In this document: one piece after another, positions 33,604 through 43,249 of the stretch
How the letters are laid out: every line of letters starts with the position of its first letter
Numbering within the stretch: position 1 is the stretch's first letter
From: an uncultured Psychroserpens sp.
GTDB lineage: Bacteria > Bacteroidota > Bacteroidia > Flavobacteriales > Flavobacteriaceae
NCBI GenBank assembly: GCA_947489585.1
Contig: CANLEE010000004.1
Coordinates: 124,001 to 188,000 of the forward strand
Direction of reading: 5' to 3'
DNA: 64,000 bases
The notes under the pieces: model-generated
Databases searched by the model: none
The model's input: the letters and a program-made list of their open reading frames with translations, nothing else
Told to the model about the DNA's origin: nothing
Translations under genes and position numbers: made by a program

Positions 33604-36417
33604 ATGAAAAGGAAGGGCTTCAGGAAATATATAGTAATTTTTGGCATATTATGTTGTTTGATTTTAAAGGCTCAAGAGCTACCACCTGTTCAGATTTATG
33701 CTCCCGAGCAGTACAGTGCCGATAATCAAAACTGGGCTGTTTCACAATCTTCAGATGATCATATTTTTATTGCAAATAACAAAGGCCTTTTAGAGTTTAA
33801 TGGGGAAAGCTGGAAGCTATATCCATCTCCTAAGGAAACAGTAATGCGAACTGTTCACGTTGTGGATAGTTTAATATATACTGGAAGTTATATGGAGTTT
33901 GGGTTCTGGAAACGTGATGCTTATGGAATTTTAAACTATACCTCCTTATCAAGCGAACTCAATATTCCAATTGTTGACGACGAACAGTTTTGGGATATTT
34001 CTAATCTAGATGATTTTGTTTTGTTTCAGTCATTAGATAGAATTATTATATATAATATTACCGATTCAAGTTTTAAAATAGTTGACTCTCAAACAACATT
34101 AACTAAAATGTTTAAAGTTGATGATACTATTTATTTCCATAGTATTGATGAAGGCATTTTTAGAATTGAAAGCGGGACTACTGAGTTACTTATAAATGAT
34201 GATCTGGTGCGCGATAAGCTGGTTATAAATATTTTTGATCATGATGGTGATCTTTTGGTTCAAACGCAAAATGATGGATTCTATTTATATAAAGATGAAG
34301 CGTTAGCTAAATGGGATATTACATCTAATGAACTGCTATCTCAAGTTAGCGTTTACAATAGCATTAGATTAAAGAATAACAGTTTTGCTATTGGAACTAT
34401 TTCTAATGGAATCATTTATTTAAATTCCGATGGATCGCTTAACTATCTTATTAACCAATCTAACGGATTAAGTAACAATACGATTTTGTCACTCTACGAG
34501 GATAGAGATCTAAACATTTGGTTGGCATTAGATAATGGGATTAATTGTATAAATCCTAACTCTCCATTTAGTATTTATAATGATCAAAAAGGTACGATAG
34601 GTACTGTATATAACTCAAAAGTTTATAAAAATAATTTGTATTTAGGGACTAACCAAGGCTTGTTTTACAAACCTTTGAACTCTAATGATGAATTTAAGTT
34701 TATTAAAGGCACTCAAGGTCAAGTGTGGTCATTAGATGAGATATATGATACTTTATTTTGTGCACACAACTCAGGTACATATATTATAAATAACGATAAT
34801 GCTGAATTAATAGACAATACCTATGGTACTTGGAAAGTTTTACCAATAGAAAACAATGATAAACTGCTACTGGAAGGAACTTATGAGGGCTTAAATGTAT
34901 TGGCTTTTGATAATGGTAAATGGATGCTTAGAAATAAAATTGAAGGGTTTGATATCTCATCTCGATTCATTGAAACATTAGGTTCTGAAACTATTTTTGT
35001 GAGTCATGAATATAAAGGAGTATATAAAATACAGGTTGATTTGAAATTTTCAGAAGTTTTGAAAATAGATAAAGATGTTAATGTATCCAAGGGATTAAAT
35101 TCAAGTTTATTAAAATATGATGATCAAATCTTTTATACCTATAAGGAAGGTGTGTTTAAGTATGATGAAAACTTAAAAACTTTTGCTAAAGATAGTTTGT
35201 ATAGTCAGGTGTTTAAAGACCAAACATATACATCTGGAAAGCTCGTAGTAACTGATAAGACCAATAAACTTTGGTGTTTTTCTGCTGAAGGTATTAATTA
35301 TATTTCTTCAGGAACACTGAGTGCCAAACCTGAAATTGAAACGATTTCTTTACCAAACACAATTAGAAACAGTAGAGGAGGGTATGAAAATATTGCTCAT
35401 ATTGAAGATCACAAATATCTATTTGGATCATCTTCAGGATATCTGATTATTGATTTGGATAAAATACATGAAAAGGATTACCAAATTTCTATTAATTCCG
35501 TCAATAGAATATCACTCAATACTGAAAAAGTACCAATTGATAAGACGGTAATTGGTGATTTTGAAAATAAAGAAAACAACATTGAATTTAATTTTAGTAT
35601 TTCTGAGTATGAAAAATATGTTGAAGCCGAATATCAATACCAACTACAAGGTATATATGATGATTGGAGTAGGTGGTCTGTAAATTCAAGTGAGCTATTT
35701 AAAAATTTACCTTTTGGGGATTATACTTTTAATGTACGTGCAAGGTTAGGTGATAATATTAGTACTAATACTGCTTCCTATAATTTTTCTATTGATAAAC
35801 CATGGTATTTAACAAACTCAATGATTGGGCTCTATGTTTTTGGTTTTATTGCCTTCTCATTTTTAATGCATAATATATATAAACGTTATTATAGAAAGCA
35901 AAGAGAAACGCTTTTAGAAACTAATAGAAGAGAGATGGAGCTTAAAGAGTTAGAGACAGAACAACAATTAATGCAGTTTAAAAATGAGAAATTGCAACAA
36001 GATGTTGATAATAAAAACCGTGAGTTAGCAATCTCTACAATGAGTCTTATTAAGAAGAATGAATTCTTAAATAATATTAAAGAAGAGCTTAAAAGTGCTA
36101 ACCAAAATAACGAACTAAAACCGGTGATTAAGATTATAGATAAGAATTTGAACAATACAGATGATTGGAAATTCTTCCAAGAAGCATTCAACAATGCTGA
36201 TAAAGATTTCCTCAAGAAAGTGAAAGCTAAGCATCCTAAACTTACTCCCAATGATCTAAGGCTATGTGCGTATCTTAGGTTAAACTTATCTTCCAAAGAA
36301 ATAGCCCCGCTTTTAAATATATCGCCAAGAAGTGTTGAAGTTAAGCGCTACAGACTCCGAAAAAAAATGGAATTAGCACATGAATCTAGCTTAACAAATT
36401 ATATTTTGGAAATTTGA
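33604..36417 (+). CDS. Membrane-bound propeller/triple-tyrosine regulator with LuxR-type HTH
   Basis: 937 residues from ATG 33604, chosen because MKRKGFRKYIVIFGILCCLILKAQ is a clear signal sequence; an ATG 66 bases upstream would hide it. A large periplasmic sensor follows with regulator-propeller strands, including NGLSNNTILSLYEDRDLNIWLA near 290, and a Y_Y_Y domain ending about 730. One membrane helix (about 740-760), a cytoplasmic coiled-coil and a C-terminal HTH (about 877-935) with LRLNLSSKEIAPLLNISPRSVEVKRYRLRKK complete it. No histidine kinase or receiver domain is present, so it appears to be a one-component sensor that binds DNA while anchored. Being first in the laminarin locus, it is the likely activator of that locus. 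Confidence 0.85.
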   Translation: MKRKGFRKYIVIFGILCCLILKAQELPPVQIYAPEQYSADNQNWAVSQSSDDHIFIANNKGLLEFNGESWKLYPSPKETVMRTVHVVDSLIYTGSYMEFGFWKRDAYGILNYTSLSSELNIPIVDDEQFWDISNLDDFVLFQSLDRIIIYNITDSSFKIVDSQTTLTKMFKVDDTIYFHSIDEGIFRIESGTTELLINDDLVRDKLVINIFDHDGDLLVQTQNDGFYLYKDEALAKWDITSNELLSQVSVYNSIRLKNNSFAIGTISNGIIYLNSDGSLNYLINQSNGLSNNTILSLYEDRDLNIWLALDNGINCINPNSPFSIYNDQKGTIGTVYNSKVYKNNLYLGTNQGLFYKPLNSNDEFKFIKGTQGQVWSLDEIYDTLFCAHNSGTYIINNDNAELIDNTYGTWKVLPIENNDKLLLEGTYEGLNVLAFDNGKWMLRNKIEGFDISSRFIETLGSETIFVSHEYKGVYKIQVDLKFSEVLKIDKDVNVSKGLNSSLLKYDDQIFYTYKEGVFKYDENLKTFAKDSLYSQVFKDQTYTSGKLVVTDKTNKLWCFSAEGINYISSGTLSAKPEIETISLPNTIRNSRGGYENIAHIEDHKYLFGSSSGYLIIDLDKIHEKDYQISINSVNRISLNTEKVPIDKTVIGDFENKENNIEFNFSISEYEKYVEAEYQYQLQGIYDDWSRWSVNSSELFKNLPFGDYTFNVRARLGDNISTNTASYNFSIDKPWYLTNSMIGLYVFGFIAFSFLMHNIYKRYYRKQRETLLETNRREMELKELETEQQLMQFKNEKLQQDVDNKNRELAISTMSLIKKNEFLNNIKEELKSANQNNELKPVIKIIDKNLNNTDDWKFFQEAFNNADKDFLKKVKAKHPKLTPNDLRLCAYLRLNLSSKEIAPLLNISPRSVEVKRYRLRKKMELAHESSLTNYILEI

Positions 36418-36735
36418 CAACTATACAATGGGGAATTTATCCTATACAATTCCTATACATCCAATTTTTTTAACAATTACTACTGCTTTATTTTATGTTG
36501 TTTAACGTAGCTTTAATATGCTTTAAACAGAAGAAAAGCTGAATATTTCGCAATTAATTATACTTTTTTTTGAATTGTATGTTTTTTGTTGAGGTCACTT
36601 TTAGCTTTTTACTAATGTTTTAATCTAAATTTACATTAACAGGATTGGGCTTTTTTTATAAGCATTCAATAATATATAGTCAACTAATCAATACCTATAT
36701 AGTTCACTCCTTAATTTCTAATTTAAAACAACTAA
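36418..36735. promoter_or_regulatory. 318-bp leader of the beta-glucan operon with 11-bp-spaced direct repeats
   Basis: No gene is seen. Three related 9-mers lie at 36420-36428 (ACTATACAA), 36441-36449 (CCTATACAA) and 36452-36460 (CCTATACAT), with start-to-start steps of 21 and 11 bases. A TAAATTTA sequence at 36626-36633 fits the TAnnTTTG-like -7 box and would give a leader of about 100 bases before the ATG at 36736. Confidence 0.5.
36420..36460 (+). repeat. Direct repeats of C/ACTATACAA
   Basis: Three near-identical 9-mers at 36420, 36441 and 36452, spaced 21 and 11 bases, so on the same DNA face. The same motif occurs in either orientation at 30025, 30036, 31175, 33577 and 55582, always in intergenic DNA. 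It looks like an operator for a protein binding direct repeats. Confidence 0.55.
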
Positions 36736-39700
36736 ATGATGAAGAACAATATTTTTGCACTCTTTCTTTCCTTAGTAACTTTTTCAGCTTTTACTCAATC
36801 TAACAATGTTGTCGTTGATAGAAGTAGTGAAGGCATGATATTAAAAGTTGATGGAAAAGAATTCATGGTTAATGGTGTCAACTGGGATTATGTGCCAATA
36901 GGGACAACAATTACAGATGCCGGAATTTGGGCAGAATCTGATGATATTATTAGAGCTGCTTTAGATGGTGAAATGCCACTACTTAAAAATATGGGGGTAA
37001 ATACTATTAGAACTTATGGTTTACCGCCTAAATGGATCACTTATATCTATGAGAATTATGGAATATACACCATGCTGAACATAACCTTTGGCGCATATGG
37101 ACTAACTATTGATGGCGCATGGACTCCTCAAACGAATTATGCAGATGAGGCTACCAGAGCGATTTTGATGAAGGAAGCTAGAGATATGGCTAATACTTAC
37201 AAAGATACGCCTGGATTATTACTATATATGATAGGTAATGAAAATAACTACCATTTATCTTGGACAGGTGCCGAAACAGAAGCGATTCCTATTGAAGGCG
37301 CTGAAGATTCTAATAAAATTGCAGCTGCGAGAGCTTTATATAAAGCATTAAACGATGCTTCTAAAGAAGTTAAGACAATTGACACAACTCATCCAGTCGC
37401 CATATGTAATGGGGATTTGTTATACATAGATTTAGTTAAAGATGAATGTACAGATATTGATATATACGGTACTAATATGTATAGAGGTATATCTTTTGGT
37501 AATGCATTTCAAGAAGTAAAAGAAAAGTTGGATTTACCAATTCTATTTGCTGAATTTGGCGGAGATGCGTTTAATGCAAGAGATAATCAAGAAGATCAAT
37601 ACTCTCAAGCATATTATAATGTCGGTAATTGGAAAGATATTTATGAAAATGCCGCTGGAATGGGTAAAGCAAATAATTCAATTGGTGGTTTTACATTTCA
37701 ATTTAGTGATGGTTGGTGGAAATATAAGCAAACAGAAAATTTAGATGTTCATGATAATGTAGCTGTTTGGCCAAATGGTGGATATAATAGAGATCAGGCT
37801 AAAGAAGGTGATCTTAATATGAACGAAGAATGGTTTGGTATCTGTGCGAAAGGACCAACCGATGCAAGAGGACTTTACACATTGTATCCAAGGGCAGCTT
37901 ATTATGCATTAAAAGAGGTGCATAAATTGGATCCGTACAACCCAGAAATGACTCCAGAGTTCATGGCAAATTATTTCAATAATATTGAATTGATGGATGC
38001 TGTACTAAGAGCTAGAGGAGATAAAGCTGCTTTAGGAGGTGGAACTAGTCAAAAAATTAGAATTAGTAATTTGGGTGCTAAATTTACAACCTTCAGCACT
38101 GGAGGTACATTAATTACTACACCAGACACTGAAGATCCAAATGCTAATAATTTTCCTAATCAATTAGGTTTTGATCATATGCAATCGTATTTCGTAGGAA
38201 TTGAAGGTAATCCTGCGCCAAATATGAGAGCCAATGTAAATTTTAACATATTAGGAAATGTAGCTCAAAATCCAATAGATGAAATATTCTATGAAAATGT
38301 AGGTAGACCGATAACTGTTGTTGGTGTTGAAGGGAGTAATGATTTAGATGTTCAAATAGATGATTTTAATAGACTAAGAGTCTATAATGCTGAATTTGAA
38401 TGGAATACTAAACTAGCAGATATTAAAGGGTTTTATAGAACCGGCCATTACCATTGGGGTTATGAAGGTGATTTCTTCGGATTATATCCTGAAGCTAATT
38501 ACGGACCAAACCTAGATATCTATAATGGTGAAATTCTAGGTATGGAGTTCGATGGTAAAGGATCTCTTAATGGTTTAAAAGCAGCATTTGGTCCACAATT
38601 ATGGTGGGGAGCCAACCCAACTGCATTATTAAAGTATCAGCGTAAAGTTGGTGATTATGAGATTACTGGTATTTATCATAGAGATATAGAAACTGATCTA
38701 GAGTTTGATGAAAATGGACAACGTGTCCTAGATGCAAATCAAGTGCGAAGTGGTATTATCCCAGCTTGGCCTACAGAACGTGCTACACTTGTTGTAGAAA
38801 GAGATTTTGGTAAACTCGGAGTAACACTTGGAGCAATTTGGGGAGGTAGCCCTTTAAATGGCAGTACTTATCAAGATATAGATAATGGAGAAGTTGTGTT
38901 AGATGAAGTTCAAGGTAAAGATAATTGGGGTGGTAAAGCAAAAATAACATATCAGTCAGGTAGATTTAACATGTATGCTCAAGGAGCCATAATGGGCTTA
39001 GTAGCTAATGGTGGTGCAGATCAAACCCAAACCTTTACAGGCTGGAAATTAAGAGATTCTGGTAGTGGTAATGTCTCTAGCATTTTAAGTGGTTTTACAT
39101 ATTCAATGGGTGACTTCCAAATAGCACCAAACTTTATGTACCAAAAGCCATTAGTTGATCCTATGCCAGATGGTGTTGATGCACCTGGGCGATTAAGAAA
39201 TGTAATTAATGATCCTTTTGCAGTCCGAAACGGTAATAGAGAAACTACTGGAGCAGAATTATTATTAACCTATGATCCTACACCTGGAACATGGATGTAC
39301 TCATGGGATAATGATAGAGCTGAAGATGCAAAATTTGCAATGAATTTGGGATTTGTATTCCGTCATTTGCCAACAACAATGGATGCGCATATTGGTTTTC
39401 AAGCTAATCGTACATTTTTTGCATTCCCAACTTCTGTACCTGCTGAAGATTTGTGGGAACTACACTCAAGAATGGTATCAAAAATGAGCCCAGATTTAGG
39501 GTTGATTGGTAATTTCTATTATGGAAATGGACAAGCCAATGGTGATAGCGATAGAACTATTGATCGTTTTGGAGCAGATATCAGAATGATTTATAAGAAA
39601 ATGAGTGTGCAAGCACATATGAAGGTGAATGATTGGGGACCATTTGATTACCATAGAGATTTTAACTTAACATTTCCAATGCAACTAATGTTAGACGTGT

Positions 39701-39918
39701 CTACCTCATTAGGTAAACCAGATTGGTTTATTTTGCCAAGTACACGAATTGGAATACGAGGAACTTGGAGATCTCTAGATCAATTCTCACCGAGATATTC
39801 TCCTACGAATACACTAACTAACGGTTTTCCTCCAGAACCTGTATTAAGTCCTGTTGGATTTCCTGATGGATCGGAGTGGGAAATAAGAACCTATGTACAC
39901 ATCAATATTGGAAAATAA
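36736..39918 (+). CDS. Glycosidase TIM barrel fused to a predicted outer-membrane beta-barrel
   Basis: A 1060-residue exported protein with a signal peptide at 1-21. Residues about 30-400 look like a GH2/GH5-type (clan A) TIM barrel, with VNWDYVP, NTIRTYG, a putative acid/base E169 in MIGNENNYH and a putative nucleophile E273 in LFAEFGGDA. From about 430 to the end the sequence changes to alternating hydrophobic/polar strands with aromatic girdles and turns, for example FGADIRMIYKKMSVQAHMKVNDWG and SEWEIRTYVHINIG, as in an outer-membrane barrel. It heads a beta-glucan locus that lacks SusC/SusD, so it may combine cleavage with passage across the outer membrane. I know no characterised equivalent. 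Confidence 0.7.
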   Translation: MMKNNIFALFLSLVTFSAFTQSNNVVVDRSSEGMILKVDGKEFMVNGVNWDYVPIGTTITDAGIWAESDDIIRAALDGEMPLLKNMGVNTIRTYGLPPKWITYIYENYGIYTMLNITFGAYGLTIDGAWTPQTNYADEATRAILMKEARDMANTYKDTPGLLLYMIGNENNYHLSWTGAETEAIPIEGAEDSNKIAAARALYKALNDASKEVKTIDTTHPVAICNGDLLYIDLVKDECTDIDIYGTNMYRGISFGNAFQEVKEKLDLPILFAEFGGDAFNARDNQEDQYSQAYYNVGNWKDIYENAAGMGKANNSIGGFTFQFSDGWWKYKQTENLDVHDNVAVWPNGGYNRDQAKEGDLNMNEEWFGICAKGPTDARGLYTLYPRAAYYALKEVHKLDPYNPEMTPEFMANYFNNIELMDAVLRARGDKAALGGGTSQKIRISNLGAKFTTFSTGGTLITTPDTEDPNANNFPNQLGFDHMQSYFVGIEGNPAPNMRANVNFNILGNVAQNPIDEIFYENVGRPITVVGVEGSNDLDVQIDDFNRLRVYNAEFEWNTKLADIKGFYRTGHYHWGYEGDFFGLYPEANYGPNLDIYNGEILGMEFDGKGSLNGLKAAFGPQLWWGANPTALLKYQRKVGDYEITGIYHRDIETDLEFDENGQRVLDANQVRSGIIPAWPTERATLVVERDFGKLGVTLGAIWGGSPLNGSTYQDIDNGEVVLDEVQGKDNWGGKAKITYQSGRFNMYAQGAIMGLVANGGADQTQTFTGWKLRDSGSGNVSSILSGFTYSMGDFQIAPNFMYQKPLVDPMPDGVDAPGRLRNVINDPFAVRNGNRETTGAELLLTYDPTPGTWMYSWDNDRAEDAKFAMNLGFVFRHLPTTMDAHIGFQANRTFFAFPTSVPAEDLWELHSRMVSKMSPDLGLIGNFYYGNGQANGDSDRTIDRFGADIRMIYKKMSVQAHMKVNDWGPFDYHRDFNLTFPMQLMLDVSTSLGKPDWFILPSTRIGIRGTWRSLDQFSPRYSPTNTLTNGFPPEPVLSPVGFPDGSEWEIRTYVHINIGK

Positions 39919-39929
39919 AATTTAGAAAA

Positions 39930-41393
39930 ATGAAAAACATGAAGTTTAATAATTTAAAAATCACAATGCTTTTAACAGTTCTTTTATGTACTGTGATTAG
40001 TTGTGAGAGAGATATTTCTGATGACGCAACTCCTGCTACATTTCCAACAGTAGGTGATATTTTTACAGATACACCAATAGGACTTACTGAAGAGTTTTTT
40101 AATTCGTTTGACCCTGCTGAAGGTGCAAATGTGAATGGCTTTGGTACTGATAATGGCGAAGCTTTTGAAGGAAGCATATCAATTAGAATAGATGTACCTG
40201 CACCTAATGATCCAGACGGTGGATTTATAGGCGGAATTTTTGAAGATTCTGGAGAGGGTAGAAATTTAACGCAGTACGATGCCTTAACGTTCTGGGCTAA
40301 AGGGTCTACAACTGGTATTGTTGAGGTAGGTTTTGGAACTGATTTTGTAGAGAATAAATACGCTGTTAGTTTCCCTAATGTTCAATTATCAACAGATTGG
40401 AAAAAATACATAATCCCTATCCCAGATCCTTCTAAACTTGTCCAAGAACGAGGAATGTTTCTTTTCTCTGCAGGTACACAATCCACAAATGGTTTTGGAT
40501 TTACATTTTGGATAGATGAATTACGATTTGAAAATTTGGGAACTCTTGGTCAGGAAATGCCTCGAATCTTTAACGGTGCAGATCTTACCCAGGAAGCTTT
40601 TGTAGGGTCTAGTATTCAGGTTTCAGGAATTTCATATACTGTCAATTTGCCAACAGGTATTAATCAAACAGTTAATGCGGCTCCTAGTTACTATAGCTTT
40701 TCATCTTCTAATGAATCTGTAGCAACGATTTCTGAATCAGGTTTAATATCAGTTACCGGAGTTGGTACTACTACAATTACTGCTTCTGTAGGTAATAATT
40801 TAGCTCAAGGTTCTTTAGAGTTGACTTCTGGCGGTCCGTTTCCTAGTGCACCTGTTCCAACCAGAGATGCTGCTAATGTAGTCTCACTGTTTAGTGATGC
40901 GTATTCAAATGTTCCAGTAAGACATTATAATGGATTCTTTCAATTTGCAACTACACAAGGTGGTGCTGGATCTGACCCTAATAATGTAGATTTACAAGTA
41001 CCTGCTCCAGGGGGTGGTGTTGATAATATAATTAATTATACCGAATTAAATTTTGTAAGTATTGGTACTTATGAAACAGTATCTTTAGTTGATATTAGTG
41101 CTATGACTCACTTGCATGTAGACATCAATATTAGAGAAGCAATTGATGGTTCAGACTTTCTCAGATTGTCAATGGAAAGTGGAACTGGTTTGGGATCCAC
41201 TACTTTTGGAAGTGTTATTCTAGGTTCGGCAGCGTTAAGCAATAGCGATGAGAATGGCTGGTTAAGTTTAGATATTCCAATCTCTGATTTTTCAGGCTTT
41301 AGTGATCTTGCAAATTTCGGTCAACTATTCTTCGTGTCTGACGGAGTAATATCAGATATCTGGGTAGATAACGTATATTTTTACAATGAATAA
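39930..41393 (+). CDS. Carbohydrate-binding lipoprotein with Ig-like domain
   Basis: 487 residues from ATG 39930. The lipobox is LLCTVISCERD with Cys25. Three modules follow. The first is a jelly-roll-like binding domain (about 60-210) with DALTFWAKG and FGFTFWIDELRFEN. The second is a Big_2/Ig-like domain with SSNESVATISESGLISVTGVG (about 250-310). The third, from VVSLFSDAYSNVP to IWVDNVYFYNE, is related to the C-terminal half of the T9SS protein at 55662. No catalytic motif is visible. The protein is likely anchored at the cell surface as a glucan-binding factor taking the place of a SusE/SusF-like protein. Twelve bases separate it from the barrel fusion gene. Confidence 0.72.
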   Translation: MKNMKFNNLKITMLLTVLLCTVISCERDISDDATPATFPTVGDIFTDTPIGLTEEFFNSFDPAEGANVNGFGTDNGEAFEGSISIRIDVPAPNDPDGGFIGGIFEDSGEGRNLTQYDALTFWAKGSTTGIVEVGFGTDFVENKYAVSFPNVQLSTDWKKYIIPIPDPSKLVQERGMFLFSAGTQSTNGFGFTFWIDELRFENLGTLGQEMPRIFNGADLTQEAFVGSSIQVSGISYTVNLPTGINQTVNAAPSYYSFSSSNESVATISESGLISVTGVGTTTITASVGNNLAQGSLELTSGGPFPSAPVPTRDAANVVSLFSDAYSNVPVRHYNGFFQFATTQGGAGSDPNNVDLQVPAPGGGVDNIINYTELNFVSIGTYETVSLVDISAMTHLHVDINIREAIDGSDFLRLSMESGTGLGSTTFGSVILGSAALSNSDENGWLSLDIPISDFSGFSDLANFGQLFFVSDGVISDIWVDNVYFYNE

Positions 41394-41418
41394 TGCTATA
41401 ATTTATAAAGAAAAAAAC

Positions 41419-42303
41419 ATGAAATATATAAAATCATTTAATAAGATAAAATTAGCGCCATTATTTATGGTAGCTCTTTTGGTAGGAGCTTGTAATACTG
41501 ACGAAACACAGGAAGTAACTCAACTTAATAACCTAGTTATGCAAGATGAGTTTGATGTAGATGGTGCTCCAGATGCATCAATGTGGACATATGAGATTGG
41601 AGATGGAACAGCTCAAGGCCTTCCAGCTGGTTGGGGAAATGCGGAATTACAATATTATACTGATAGACCTGAAAATGTAACTGTTGAAAATGGTTTATTA
41701 GTGATTACTGCAATAGAGGAGTCTTTCGAATCCTCAAATTACACTTCAGCTAGATTAACTACTCAAGGGTTGTTCGAACAACAATATGGACGTTTTGAAG
41801 CCCGTATTAAATTACCTACTGGTAAAGGTCTTTGGCCGGCGTTTTGGCTATTAGGCAATGATTGTGACCAAAATCCATGGCCACAATGTGGAGAAATAGA
41901 TGTTATGGAATATTTAGGAAATGGCCCAACAGTTACCTTTGGAAGTGTACATGGACCTGGATACAATGGTGAATTTTCTGTAAGTAAAGAATATGAACTT
42001 GAGAACGATCGCTTTGATGAGGGGTTTCACATTTTTGGTATCGAGTGGGGTCCAGATTATATAAATTATTACGTAGATGGTGATTTATACCAAACAATTA
42101 CTCCTAGTACTGTTGCTCAACAAGCTGAGGATGTTGAAGATGAGTTTATCGATGCACCAGAAAATGCAGGCGAATGGGTATTTAACCGTCCATTTTATAT
42201 CATAATAAACATGGCAGTAGGTGGTAATTTACCTGGTGCTCCAAACGCAGAAACAGAATTTCCACAGCGTATGTTCGTGGATTATGTGAGAGTTTATAAT
42301 TAA
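41419..42303 (+). CDS. GH16 endo-beta-1,3-glucanase (laminarinase), lipoprotein
   Basis: 294 residues from ATG 41419; an upstream ATG at 41386 overlaps the previous gene and lacks a good signal. A lipoprotein signal ends at Cys25 (VGACN). The GH16 catalytic motif GEIDVMEYLG is intact, with nucleophile E159, D161 and acid/base E164. NAELQYYTDRPENV, GLWPAFWLLG, SVHGPGYN and DGDLYQTI complete a laminarinase-like profile. The enzyme would cut beta-1,3-glucan internally at the cell surface. It lies between two binding lipoproteins, consistent with a joint surface complex. Confidence 0.9.
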   Translation: MKYIKSFNKIKLAPLFMVALLVGACNTDETQEVTQLNNLVMQDEFDVDGAPDASMWTYEIGDGTAQGLPAGWGNAELQYYTDRPENVTVENGLLVITAIEESFESSNYTSARLTTQGLFEQQYGRFEARIKLPTGKGLWPAFWLLGNDCDQNPWPQCGEIDVMEYLGNGPTVTFGSVHGPGYNGEFSVSKEYELENDRFDEGFHIFGIEWGPDYINYYVDGDLYQTITPSTVAQQAEDVEDEFIDAPENAGEWVFNRPFYIIINMAVGGNLPGAPNAETEFPQRMFVDYVRVYN

Positions 42304-42318
42304 TTAAAAAAAAGAAAC

Positions 42319-43158
42319 ATGAGATTTATAAAACATAAAATAAGTATACTATTTGTAACGATTCTCTCTTTTGCAATAATTAGTTGTGAAGGTGATGGAG
42401 GTGCTGGTGAAATCATTGATTTAGATGCTAGGTTTATTAGTACTATTGATACAAGAACAATTTCTTTTATTAATGCGTCTAATGATGCTGATAATTATTC
42501 TTGGGATTTTGGTAATGGTACAACATCAACATTAGTAGATCCTGTTGTTACTTTTGAAAATGGCACCTATATTGTAACCTTAACTGCATTTGATGTCAAT
42601 GGTAACTCTGATACATTTCAAGATACATTTGTAATTGATGTTATCACTTGTACAGATGAAACAGCTGAAAATTTAGATCCTAATAATGGCGATATAAATT
42701 GGACATTCTTAGACACTAATGGAAATGCTACTTTTGACGCTTTTGGTGATACTGCCGGTTTTATTGTAGATAATCCTGTTCTTGATGCTGTAAATTCTAG
42801 TTGTAAAGTACAGCGTTATGAAAAAACTACTGGGTGTCAAACCTTTGCTGGACTTGGTGTTGGCTTAGCTACTCCAATAGATTTTTCTGTGACGTCTAAT
42901 AAAACGTTTACAATGAAAGTTCTTGCAGAAACTCAAATTACTGAAGTTACACTTCGTTTAGAGTTTATGCCGTTTCCTGATACAGAACCTTCTCAAGATA
43001 GAGTTGCTAATATTACACAATTAGGAGAGTGGCAAGAGCTAACTTTTGATTTTACAGATGTCCCTTCTGGTACATTTCAAAGTATGATTATTTATTTTGA
43101 AAGAAATGCTAATTGTGATGGAGATATCTACTACTTTGATGACATAATTCAACAATAA
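42319..43158 (+). CDS. PKD-domain binding lipoprotein
   Basis: A 279-residue lipoprotein with Cys23 in IISCEGDGG. A PKD domain (about 35-110) has the usual SWDFGNGTTST and VTLTAFDVNG signature. The rest (about 120-279) is a beta-sandwich with aromatic residues ending in GDIYYFDDIIQQ, similar to CBM-like domains that form the first half of the protein at 55662. No catalytic residues are seen. It follows GH16 after 15 bases and is the last gene before a strong hairpin, so it belongs to the surface-binding part of the locus. Confidence 0.75.
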   Translation: MRFIKHKISILFVTILSFAIISCEGDGGAGEIIDLDARFISTIDTRTISFINASNDADNYSWDFGNGTTSTLVDPVVTFENGTYIVTLTAFDVNGNSDTFQDTFVIDVITCTDETAENLDPNNGDINWTFLDTNGNATFDAFGDTAGFIVDNPVLDAVNSSCKVQRYEKTTGCQTFAGLGVGLATPIDFSVTSNKTFTMKVLAETQITEVTLRLEFMPFPDTEPSQDRVANITQLGEWQELTFDFTDVPSGTFQSMIIYFERNANCDGDIYYFDDIIQQ

Positions 43159-43170
43159 ATTATACTATGT

Positions 43171-43212
43171 AAGGCTTTAGCATTGTATGCTAGAGCCTTA
43201 CTCTATTTTCTA
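43171..43212 (+). terminator. Strong hairpin terminator or attenuator inside the locus
   Basis: A 13-bp stem formed by AAGGCTTTAGCAT and ATGCTAGAGCCTT (one G-T pair) around a TGT loop, ending at 43199. It is followed by a T-rich ACTCTATTTTCT stretch. It lies between the binding-lipoprotein genes and the phosphorylase gene and may partly insulate the two halves of the operon. Confidence 0.65.
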
Positions 43213-43249
43213 AAACTGATATCGAATCAGACATACCTATCTAACTAAA

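Noticed and set aside
33538..33604. Upstream ATG as the start of the propeller regulator
   Set aside because: It would place 22 residues before an obvious signal sequence and overlap the CCTATACAA motif; ATG 33604 is the better start.
36736..39918. SusC/TonB-dependent receptor
   Set aside because: No TonB box, plug domain or carboxypeptidase-regulatory-like N-terminus is present; the N-terminal half is a glycosidase-like barrel.
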